Shown in pieces: positions 1 through 7,981 of a stretch of DNA of 21,059 nt (positions are counted from its first letter, which is position 1; every line of letters begins with the position of its first letter). The stretch covers positions 1,109 to 22,167 of the forward strand of contig DKGH01000073.1 of the NCBI GenBank assembly GCA_002453165.1. Reading direction: 5' to 3'. Origin of the DNA: Verrucomicrobia bacterium UBA6775. GTDB lineage: Bacteria; Verrucomicrobiota; Verrucomicrobiia; Limisphaerales; UBA1096. The notes beneath the pieces were generated by a model. It had not been told where the DNA came from. It made no database searches and worked only from the letters and a program-made list of their open reading frames with translations. A program made the translations under genes and the position numbers.

Positions 1-92
1 CAATTCCGCCACGCGGGCATCGTGAGAATCCCCGAAAAGGGACCAGATTTCCTACCCGCCTGTAGGCTGTGGTGCAAGCATAATTTCCCACC

Positions 93-106
93 CGCTTGGC
101 CAAGTG
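93..106. repeat. Iterated palindrome, 13/14 match
   Basis: CGCTTGGCCAAGTG, one base away from the perfect 14-base palindrome CGCTTGGCCAAGCG. It lies about 87 bases upstream of the isomerase start at 193, in a leader where I see no other clear signal. The same variant (ending GTG) occurs upstream of purB. Confidence 0.85.
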
Positions 107-192
107 CGAAATCATCGGCTTGACCTGAGCGCTCGGCTCTCCCAACATCGCCGACCCATTTTACGGATACCATTTCCATAAATACCAAAGAC

Positions 193-1218
193 ATGAGTGC
201 ACTCAAGTTACACAACGCCATGTGGCCCGGTCTCGTCGGCAAGGGCGACGAGGAAGGTCAGGAACCGCCGATCAGCCTCGAACGCATGCTCGACCTCACC
301 GCCGCCGCCGAGGTGGACGGGCAAAAATACGACGGCATCGATTATTTTCTCTTCCTGCCCCACACCAATCCCGAAGCCAGCGACGATGAGTTGAAAGGCA
401 TCGCCGATCTGATCCAAGGCAAAGGATTCGACATCGGCTCGCTGGTGGCTCCCGTGTGGCCCGGCACCGTGGGTGACTCGGCTATGGGCACCGAGGAACA
501 GCGCGGTAAATTCCTCGAGGCCGTCAAGATGGCCTGCCGTATCGCCAAGATTTTCAACGAACACGGCGCCAGGAAACGCGGTGTAATCCGCATTGATTCC
601 GCCGAGTTCGGTGTCGAGAAATGGCGCGAAGATGCAGCAGCGAATACTGCTACCATCGTGAACACCTTCAAGGAAGCCTCGACCATTGCCGCCGACCATG
701 GCGAACGGCTCGCGGCCGAAGGCGAAATCTGCTGGGCCGGTATGCATAGCTGGAAGGACATGCTCGACGTACTCGAAGGCGTCGGCATGCCGGACGCGCT
801 AGGCTTTCAGGCGGACCTCGCCCACACCTACCTTTACACCCTTGGCTACAACGCCCCCGAGCACGCGCTCGTGCAGGAAGGCTACAGCGACGAGGATTTT
901 TGGCCGGCTTATGAGAAAATGACCGACGCACTCCGCCCGTGGACCATCGACTTTCACGTCGCCCAAAACGACGGCGAAGTGCACGGCGCCGGCAGCCATG
1001 ACAAGACCGGCAAGCACTGCCCTGCCGACGATCCCAACGGCAAACTGGATATCACCCGCTGCGCCGGCTACTGGCTCAAGGACGCCGCTGACCGCGGCAT
1101 TGAGCACATCTGCTGGGATGGCTGCATGTTCCCGAATGCCACCCTCGAGAACGCCGATACCTGGAACACCATCCTCAAGGCCATGATCGACGTCCGTGAC
1201 TCCCACGGCCAAAACTAA
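193..1218 (+). CDS. Sugar phosphate isomerase/epimerase-like TIM-barrel protein
   Basis: This 341-residue protein resembles the xylose isomerase-like TIM-barrel (AP endonuclease 2) superfamily, cytoplasmic metal-dependent enzymes that isomerise or epimerise sugars and polyols. Candidate metal ligands in family order are E176 or E178 (AAEGEICW), D208 (GFQADLAHT), H255 (DFHVAQND) and D309 (HICWDGCMF). The last position is usually glutamate in this superfamily, so Asp there is a small oddity. There is no signal peptide. The ATG at 193 has only a weak purine stretch upstream, but the next residues already look like family sequence. Only 15 bases separate it from the dehydrogenase downstream, so the two are probably co-transcribed and act on the same sugar derivative. 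The substrate cannot be told from sequence. The superfamily call is firm and the specific reaction is unknown. Confidence 0.8.
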   Translation: MSALKLHNAMWPGLVGKGDEEGQEPPISLERMLDLTAAAEVDGQKYDGIDYFLFLPHTNPEASDDELKGIADLIQGKGFDIGSLVAPVWPGTVGDSAMGTEEQRGKFLEAVKMACRIAKIFNEHGARKRGVIRIDSAEFGVEKWREDAAANTATIVNTFKEASTIAADHGERLAAEGEICWAGMHSWKDMLDVLEGVGMPDALGFQADLAHTYLYTLGYNAPEHALVQEGYSDEDFWPAYEKMTDALRPWTIDFHVAQNDGEVHGAGSHDKTGKHCPADDPNGKLDITRCAGYWLKDAADRGIEHICWDGCMFPNATLENADTWNTILKAMIDVRDSHGQN

Positions 1219-1233
1219 AAAAGAATTCAAACA

Positions 1234-2376
<1,143 letters not shown>

Positions 2377-2400
2377 CCATTCAGACAAAACAATTACACG

Positions 2401-2429
2401 AAACGCCCTCCCTCGGAGGGCGTTTTTTT
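2401..2429 (+). terminator. Intrinsic terminator of the isomerase-dehydrogenase operon
   Basis: An 11-bp stem (AAACGCCCTCC paired with GGAGGGCGTTT) closes on a CTC triloop at 2412-2414 and runs into seven T at 2423-2429. It begins 25 bases after the dehydrogenase stop codon. This is a textbook Rho-independent terminator. Confidence 0.95.
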
Positions 2430-2501
2430 CGTCTAATGATCTTGACTTCAGTTTTTTTAAAAAAAAGTAGTTTTCTCAGTTCCAGAATTTAAAAAAGTAT
2501 T

Positions 2502-2812
2502 ATGTCACAAAACGAATCACCTGCTGCAGGCGCAGAAGCAGCACCAGATAAAGCAACATTCATTGCAAAAAAACAACCGCCGGAATTCTTGCCCTGCTTT
2601 TGGGTGGCCTAGGCGTGCACAAATTCTACCTCGGCTTCACCACACCGGGGCTCATCATGTGCCTTGTGTCTATTATTGGCGGAATATTGACATGCGGTTT
2701 GGCATGCATCCCTATCGGCATCATAGCGCTGATTGAAGGAATCATGTACTTAACTAAGAGTGACGATGAATTCTACCAACTTTATGCAGTTGAAAAGAAA
2801 GGCTGGTTTTAG
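2502..2812 (+). CDS. TM2-domain membrane protein split by a -1 frameshift
   Basis: A small membrane protein of the TM2 family, with the hallmark GGLGVHKFYLG followed by two hydrophobic segments. The ATG at 2502 opens a hydrophilic N-terminus of 24 residues (MSQNESPAAG... to IAKK), as is usual before TM2 domains. That frame then meets TAG at 2610. The TM2 domain is in the -1 frame, which has a stop at 2549 and no ATG or GTG before the first helix. A -1 slip on the seven A at 2567-2573 joins both parts into an intact 103-residue protein (KK then TTAGILALLLGGLG). The explanation may be programmed frameshifting, transcript slippage, a real disabling mutation or a base-calling error. The TTG at 2600 would start inside the first helix and is an unlikely start. 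Role unknown; the gene stands alone in AT-rich DNA. Confidence 0.7.
2567..2573 (+). promoter_or_regulatory. Candidate -1 slippery heptamer A_AAA_AAA
   Basis: The zero frame reads GCA AAA AAA CAA, so the seven A are phased exactly as an X_XXY_YYZ slippery site. Slipping back one base restores the TM2 frame. A weak possible stem (CCGCC 2577-2581 with GGTGG 2602-2606, one G-U pair) follows at only 3 bases, which is closer than usual. No upstream Shine-Dalgarno-like stimulator is seen. Confidence 0.4.
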
Positions 2813-2830
2813 TCAAAATCTCGCTTTACC

Positions 2831-2857
2831 AAAAAACCGCACCTCTTTGCGTTTTTT
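2831..2857 (+). terminator. Probable terminator of the TM2 gene
   Basis: AAAAAACCGCA pairs with TGCGTTTTTT around a 6-base loop, with one bulged C, and ends in six T. It lies 19 bases after the TM2 stop. A-rich on the left and T-rich on the right, it could work in both directions. Confidence 0.7.
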
Positions 2858-3073
2858 CATACAGGCAACTCTAAACCCAGCCGAAGACACACATAAATAA
2901 GACGATTCCACGATCGACAGATCATAGGTAAAAAGTAAACGGCATCGTATCTTTTCTTCTCTTAGGCCGGTTAGATGTATCTGTTGGGGCTTCGCCTGAT
3001 TTCTCCGAACAAACGAACTCCATCGAACATTCGTTGCAGGCCATAACTGAACTTCGGCCTCCTGCTTTTAGCC

Positions 3074-3117
3074 CTATAAAAACCAAAATCAACCCTTCGT
3101 GTTTTGGCTTCTTATAG
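3074..3117 (-). terminator. Interrupted inverted repeat, likely terminator for the PQQ-like gene
   Basis: Nested arms CTATAA/TTATAG (3074-3079 and 3112-3117) and CCAAAA/TTTTGG (3083-3088 and 3102-3107) enclose a 13-base loop. Read on the minus strand, the inner stem runs into TTTTT. It lies about 35 bases past the stop codon of the propeller gene. Confidence 0.5.
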
Positions 3118-3150
3118 CCCGCAGATAAGCAAGGAAGTTACTTAACGAGA

Positions 3151-4509
3151 TTATTTCTCATTAATGCCTCTTATTTCCCGAATACAATATAGTTTGTTTG
3201 AACCACGCAACAATAAATTTCCATTTGATACTGCAGGAGTAGACCAGAATAAATCGTCTAATTGATTTTCCGCCAAGATCTCAAACTCTTTGCCAGATTT
3301 CACAACAAAGGTCTTACCTGATTCATCCATAAGAAATATATGCTCATCATCAGCCCACATACTTGCCGCAATAGATTTAGAACTAGGTAATCGGGATTTA
3401 TAAATTCGTTTACCTGAATTTGTGCTATAGCAAGAAAGAAAGCCCCTGCTGCAGACGTATAGATATTCCCCACTAACTACTGGAGAAGCCATCCCCGGAC
3501 CTCCCCTTTGAATTGCCCATTTAATGCCTTTGGGTAATTTGGTTATATCAAGTTTCGATTCTTCACTTACCTCCGGCCCTATGGCAAAAAGTGGCCCCTG
3601 ACTCATCGGCCCACTATTGCCGAGAAAAATATACCTACCATCCGAGGCTGGTGATGCGGTAAATGCGGAGCGTGCATTGGTAATACGCCAGTTTGTTTTT
3701 CCAGAGGCTGGGTCATAGCCAGTGACCGTTCCTGAACCGCAAACTACAAGGTCAGTTCTTTTTTTATTTTTCCATAAGAATGGAGAAGACCAGCTAGTTC
3801 TTGATGAGCGCTTTGATTTCCAAATCTCTTTGCCATTAGCCACATCCAGTGCCAGAACAAAGGAGTCTTGATCATTATCACATTGAATAAACAATTTGCC
3901 TTTGCTTAGCGTTAACGAACTGCCTGTTCCAAATCCATTACCGCTTGGAAAAGCCCCAACATCAACATTCCAAACCAATTGCCCTTCAAAATCCACCGCC
4001 GCAACTTTACCAATCGCTGCAAAGTAACAAAAAACATGCTTACCATCAGTAACTGGAGATTCAGTTGCGTAAGTATTGGAAGGATGTATTGAGAACTTGG
4101 GTTGTTTTTTTGTTATAGTTTTCTGCCAATTCAAAGAGCCATCTTGAAGATTTAGGCAAATTAGCTTAAAGTCATATGGCTCAGTGGGCTTCTTGCCTCG
4201 CATATTTCTGACACCTCCTGCATGTCCAAGTGGCTTGGTGTTCTTTGAATCGACTGCAGTTGTCAAAAACACTTTTTTTCCAAATATAATAGGGGAGGAC
4301 CACCCCCCCCCTGAAATAGACTGACTCCATGCCAAATTCTCCTTCGCAGACCATTTTTTGGGATGGCTAATTACATTGACACGACCATCACCGGATGGCC
4401 CCCTAAACTGAGGCCAATCAGCTAACAATTTGTTTGATAAAGCATTCACAAACAAAATCAGGAAGCAGTAAAATAATTTTACGAATAGACTATTTTTAAT
4501 AACATACAT
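3151..4509 (-). CDS. Secreted PQQ-like beta-propeller protein
   Basis: A 452-residue secreted protein. I chose the ATG at 4509 because it gives a classic signal peptide: MYVIKNS, then the hydrophobic run FVKLFYCFLILFV, then cleavage near LLA-DWPQFRG. An in-frame ATG at 4614 would only add a polar extension. The mature protein opens with DWPQFRGPSGDG, the usual start of PQQ-like (quinoprotein dehydrogenase-like, BamB-like) propellers in Planctomycetota and Verrucomicrobiota. Blade motifs recur, e.g. LNLQDGSLNWQK, GQLVWNVDVG, LDVANGKEIWKS and YDPASGKTNWRI. No catalytic or cytochrome domain is attached, so binding or scaffolding outside the cytoplasm is likely and enzymatic activity is unproven. 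The gene is clearly more AT-rich than its flanks, suggesting a different origin. Confidence 0.85.
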   Translation of the reverse strand: MYVIKNSLFVKLFYCFLILFVNALSNKLLADWPQFRGPSGDGRVNVISHPKKWSAKENLAWSQSISGGGWSSPIIFGKKVFLTTAVDSKNTKPLGHAGGVRNMRGKKPTEPYDFKLICLNLQDGSLNWQKTITKKQPKFSIHPSNTYATESPVTDGKHVFCYFAAIGKVAAVDFEGQLVWNVDVGAFPSGNGFGTGSSLTLSKGKLFIQCDNDQDSFVLALDVANGKEIWKSKRSSRTSWSSPFLWKNKKRTDLVVCGSGTVTGYDPASGKTNWRITNARSAFTASPASDGRYIFLGNSGPMSQGPLFAIGPEVSEESKLDITKLPKGIKWAIQRGGPGMASPVVSGEYLYVCSRGFLSCYSTNSGKRIYKSRLPSSKSIAASMWADDEHIFLMDESGKTFVVKSGKEFEILAENQLDDLFWSTPAVSNGNLLLRGSNKLYCIREIRGINEK

Positions 4510-4852
4510 TTCTAATTTCAAATTAAGATTTTGCGAAAGCTTAGTTTCATGATGGAACTTGGTTGAAAAATTAACATCTTTCTCTTTAAAAAGTATTCTT
4601 AAGGAACAATTCAAAAATACCAGTCAAAAATCAAATTCGTTTTCAAAAGTATGTACTGCCGATCTTCTTTTGAGCCAACACCATATCTGCTTTGCTGATT
4701 TTCCCCTGGTTACTCTGATCCACTTACAAGTCAATCTCCTCCTACACACATGTCGCTAGTATCCTTTAACAACGAACCCCTCCTTAACTTCGCTATCCAG
4801 TCCAGCATTCGATCCATGCTTACAGGTCGGGTATAGTAAGCCGTCCAGATTA
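4510..4852. other. 343-base gene-free stretch at the right edge of the AT-rich island
   Basis: AT-rich through about 4760, then blending into GC-rich DNA. It must hold the promoter of the propeller gene (minus strand) and the 3' end of the addBA transcript. I see no convincing -35/-10 pair, hairpin or ORF. A 66-codon plus-strand frame (4559-4759) has no recognisable domain and is probably chance. Confidence 0.5.
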
Positions 4853-7800
4853 TCAACCCACGTCCAAGAGCGAGCGTGTATGGGTAAATAAAAGCTGACA
4901 GCTAATCGCTGACTCTTCCAAGCCGGTTAGCTTGGCTAATGCGGAACGGTATAGCTGCAATTGCGGACGATGCCGGTCGGCGGCTTCCTCGCCGGCCTTT
5001 TCTGTTTTGAAGTCGATAATCTCTGCGCGGTCGGCGAAAAGGTGGACGCGATCAAACACCCCAGAGATCAACTCGCCACCAAGCACCACATCGAAAGGGC
5101 GTTCCCGCCAAAGTTCCACGTCAGAATTCGGTTTGGCCAAGCGCTTGGCCAAGGCCTCGTCAACCAAGCATTGCTCCACTTCATCGACAGCTTCGGCTGG
5201 CATCTTTTCCCGGAGTGACTCCAGCTTGGCCAAGGCCTCCTTCCCCGCCCACTCAATCTGCTCAAATAGCTTGTGGACAGTCAAGCCGAATGAGATGGCG
5301 TCAGGCTCTCTCAAGGCAAATAGCTGCGCGCCGCTCAGCACCACAGGGCCGTGCCCGGAAGCGCGCCGCTTGGCCAAGCGGGCGTGACTCCGACTAGCCG
5401 AATTTAGCTCCGGCTCCGGGACCAGCTTGGGCGACTCAACCTCCTTGGCTTTCACCCAGTCGAAGTTGCCTTCCTCGAATAAGACCTGAGCAGTGCCATC
5501 CTCGAACGCCTCGGCCTCGCCCTCGGCCAGAGCTTCAGTCAACAAACGCGGAAAGTTCCGCGACTCGCCACTTGGCTTGCTGGTGATAACGTACAGCCCG
5601 TGACTGGGCCGGGTAAGCGCCACGTAAAGCTTACAGAAACTCTCATAGCACCCCTCGGACCGCGCATCGGCCACCGCCGCAGCCAACGGCTCGTCTGCTT
5701 GGCACAGATCCTTGCCCGGCAAATCCATGATCCACTCCACCTCCCCGTTTTCCGACCGGCGCGCATGGAGGCTTTCCTTGCGCGCCTGATCTAGGCGCTT
5801 ACTCTCGAGGTCTGGCACAATGGTGATATCAAACGTCAACCCCTTGGCCTTGTGAATGGTCATTACCTGCACCACGCTAGCTCCTGCTGCCTCAGAGATT
5901 TCCTGCGCGGGAATGAAACGCAAAAAGGCAGCGATGTCGCGACTCCCGCCTTGATCGAACTGCCGAGTCAACTCGAGAAACAGCTGCGACCTCCAGCGCC
6001 CAAACCCGTCCAGTTCCGGCGTGAGCCGATCAATCCATTCTCGGGCGACCGCCTCGAATCCACGCCGATACACATCACGCTGCACCTCCCGCAATGCCGA
6101 CTGCCATTCGTTTTCGTCCGCCGGCAAAAACTTGGCCAAGGGGGTGAGCCGCAGATGCCCGATGCCGAAGCGATCCTTTGGATGCGCCGCCGCACGGAAA
6201 AGCGAAAGCAGCGCAATACCAAGCGGGTTATCCGCGCCGGGATTCGTGGCCGACTCGCCAACAATCGGCATCCCCAGTCCAGCACCTCGAAGGTGGTTGA
6301 CCAATTCGCCTGCGTCCTTGTTGGTCTGCACGAGGATAGCACACTCAAGTTGATTTTTGACCGGCTGAAGTTTTTCCAGCAACTGTGCCACCACCCTCCA
6401 GCGGTCATCCTCGTCATCCACCTGAAGGTACATCGAGTGGCCTTTTTCCTTGGCTCGATTGTCAGTGGATTCGTGTTTTTCCCAAATGCCCGCCCAGCGT
6501 TCGGCTACATTTCGGCCTTCGTCGAAGGATGTCAGTATTGCGGTGTCACCAAACACCCTATTGACCATTTTGAGAACAGCTGGACAGGAGCGAAACGATT
6601 CGTTGAGCTGTTCTGATACAAACTCACCCTCTCGCGCCTGACCGTAATTTGCCTCAAGCCGGTCAAATAATTTTGGATCGCCTCCGCGCCACTGGTACAC
6701 GGACTGTTTTTGGTCGCCGACACAAAAAAAAGTTCGCTGGCCGCTGGCATCCTGAACCACCTCGTCTATTAAGTTCGCCACCGCATGCCACTGAACATTG
6801 CTGGTATCCTGAAATTCATCGAGTAACCAATGGTCGAACGCACCATCGAGTCGGTACTCGAGATCCAGTCGATCCGGGCCGTTACCACCAAGCAACACGC
6901 TCCCCGCAACCGGTGCTAGCAGCACAGGCAGATCGCCAAACATAAGCCGACCGGCCCGGCGCACCCTGAAGTCGTACTGTTTTTCGAACGCGTCCAGCAG
7001 CCCGTGAATCCCCTGCGTGCGGGCAAGCCTCAACTCCAATTCCCAGGCAATGCAGTAGCGCAGGACACGCTCCAGTTTGTGGCCAAATTCTACCGAGGGC
7101 TGAATCATACTCTTGGTGTTACCGAATTTGAAATCCCACTCGCCATGATGCATCGGCCCCAAGCCGTCGAAGGCGAGATTCATCATCGTCTTGGATTTTT
7201 CAAAAAGATTCTTCCCCGGTTCCCAACTCATCAGGTACTCGGCAATACTTGCGAAAGCATTTTTCACCTGCTTCCCGAAATCCTCGCCCTCCAGCATCGA
7301 TTGCCAATCTGAAACCAGATCCGTCAGGTCAGCCTTCTCCCGTGTCCACGGATTGCCGGTTGGCCAAATGCGGTCGGGATTACCCCAGCAATCCGCACCG
7401 GGCACGCTCAACAGCAGTTCATGGCAATCTTCCAAATGCTTCGCGAACGCCCCCACGAAATCTCGGTCATTCTTGCCGGCCGTGGCTAGTTGATAAGATT
7501 TAATCAGATCGTCCTGCTCGTTTTTCTTCACCTGCCGACCAGCCAGCATTTGCTCGAGCACCGCCAGGCGCGCCTGCTCTTTCTCGAACTCATCCATCAT
7601 TTCGAATCGGCCACCCAAGCCGAACTCGGTTGAAAAAAAGCCAAGCACACGATGAAAAAAACTGTCGATCGTGCCCAGCGACAGGCACCCCATGCTGTCC
7701 ACCAATCGGCGCAGCGCAGATCGAAACTCCGCCTGCCCGGCCCCGGCATGTTCGATGTCCTTCGCCAGATCTGCCGCCTTGGCAGGGTCGTCTGCGGCCT

Positions 7801-7981
7801 TGGCCAACTTATCCAGAATGCCCTCGAAAAATTCCCCAGCCGCCTTGCGGGTAAACGTCAACGCGATGATCCGCTCCGGCGCTGCACCAAACAGCAGCAA
7901 ACGGATAAACCGATTGGTGAGCTGATACGTTTTCCCCGTGCCGGCCGAAGCACGGATCATCGTGTTCGGAATCCGCTTCAT
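4853..7981 (-). CDS. addA: AddA-like helicase-nuclease subunit (UvrD-type helicase with PD-(D/E)XK nuclease)
   Basis: This 1042-residue protein is the motor and nuclease subunit of an AddAB-type complex that unwinds and resects double-strand ends for RecA loading. The superfamily 1 helicase motifs are intact: Walker A ASAGTGKT (11-18), LTFTRKAA (41-48), Walker B LLDEFQD (386-392), VGDQKQSVYQWRGG (421-434), VMTIHKAKGL (706-715) and LYVALTRP (785-792). A RecB-family nuclease domain ends the protein: H903 in GLTVHKLFE, D977, D990-x-K992 in IIDFKTEK, and QLQLY (1007-1011). Its ATG overlaps the addB stop in ATGA, so translation is coupled. The reading frame carries seven copies of the TTGGCCAA core. 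It could also be annotated as a UvrD-helicase domain protein or ExoV beta-like; the partner gene favours AddA. Confidence 0.9.
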   Translation of the reverse strand: MKRIPNTMIRASAGTGKTYQLTNRFIRLLLFGAAPERIIALTFTRKAAGEFFEGILDKLAKAADDPAKAADLAKDIEHAGAGQAEFRSALRRLVDSMGCLSLGTIDSFFHRVLGFFSTEFGLGGRFEMMDEFEKEQARLAVLEQMLAGRQVKKNEQDDLIKSYQLATAGKNDRDFVGAFAKHLEDCHELLLSVPGADCWGNPDRIWPTGNPWTREKADLTDLVSDWQSMLEGEDFGKQVKNAFASIAEYLMSWEPGKNLFEKSKTMMNLAFDGLGPMHHGEWDFKFGNTKSMIQPSVEFGHKLERVLRYCIAWELELRLARTQGIHGLLDAFEKQYDFRVRRAGRLMFGDLPVLLAPVAGSVLLGGNGPDRLDLEYRLDGAFDHWLLDEFQDTSNVQWHAVANLIDEVVQDASGQRTFFCVGDQKQSVYQWRGGDPKLFDRLEANYGQAREGEFVSEQLNESFRSCPAVLKMVNRVFGDTAILTSFDEGRNVAERWAGIWEKHESTDNRAKEKGHSMYLQVDDEDDRWRVVAQLLEKLQPVKNQLECAILVQTNKDAGELVNHLRGAGLGMPIVGESATNPGADNPLGIALLSLFRAAAHPKDRFGIGHLRLTPLAKFLPADENEWQSALREVQRDVYRRGFEAVAREWIDRLTPELDGFGRWRSQLFLELTRQFDQGGSRDIAAFLRFIPAQEISEAAGASVVQVMTIHKAKGLTFDITIVPDLESKRLDQARKESLHARRSENGEVEWIMDLPGKDLCQADEPLAAAVADARSEGCYESFCKLYVALTRPSHGLYVITSKPSGESRNFPRLLTEALAEGEAEAFEDGTAQVLFEEGNFDWVKAKEVESPKLVPEPELNSASRSHARLAKRRASGHGPVVLSGAQLFALREPDAISFGLTVHKLFEQIEWAGKEALAKLESLREKMPAEAVDEVEQCLVDEALAKRLAKPNSDVELWRERPFDVVLGGELISGVFDRVHLFADRAEIIDFKTEKAGEEAADRHRPQLQLYRSALAKLTGLEESAISCQLLFTHTRSLLDVG
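5132..5153. repeat. Tandem iterated palindrome, two cores 12 bases apart
   Basis: TTTGGCCAAGCG is followed at once by CTTGGCCAAG; the cores are at 5133 and 5145. It lies inside addA and encodes LAKRLAK on the minus strand. Confidence 0.9.
5225..5234. repeat. Iterated palindrome, 10-base form CTTGGCCAAG
   Basis: A perfect 10-base palindrome inside addA, encoding part of EALAKLES. A second copy of the same 10-mer lies at 6131-6140. Core-only copies lie at 7370-7377, 7800-7807 and 10028-10035. Confidence 0.85.
5367..5380. repeat. Iterated palindrome, perfect 14-mer
   Basis: CGCTTGGCCAAGCG, perfectly self-complementary, inside addA where it encodes RLAKR. Confidence 0.95.
6131..6140. repeat. 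Iterated palindrome, 10-base form
   Basis: CTTGGCCAAG inside addA, encoding part of TPLAKFLP. Confidence 0.85.

Larger units (their letters stand above)
2813..3150. other. 338-base gene-free stretch between TM2 and PQQ genes
   Basis: AT-rich DNA with no ORF that I can support. It holds two terminator-like hairpins (2831-2857 and 3074-3117), fitting the convergent genes on either side. I see no tRNA-like or riboswitch-like fold and no copy of the iterated palindrome. Confidence 0.6.

Noticed and set aside
1..132. An open minus-strand frame from about 132 running off the left edge
   Set aside because: About 40 codons with no recognisable domain and no Shine-Dalgarno. Too little is visible to call a divergent gene.
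2442..2470. TTGACT as a -35 box for the TM2 gene
   Set aside because: At 17 bases spacing the sequence is AAGTAG, a poor -10. The surrounding T7A8 tract could bend DNA, but there is no convincing promoter.
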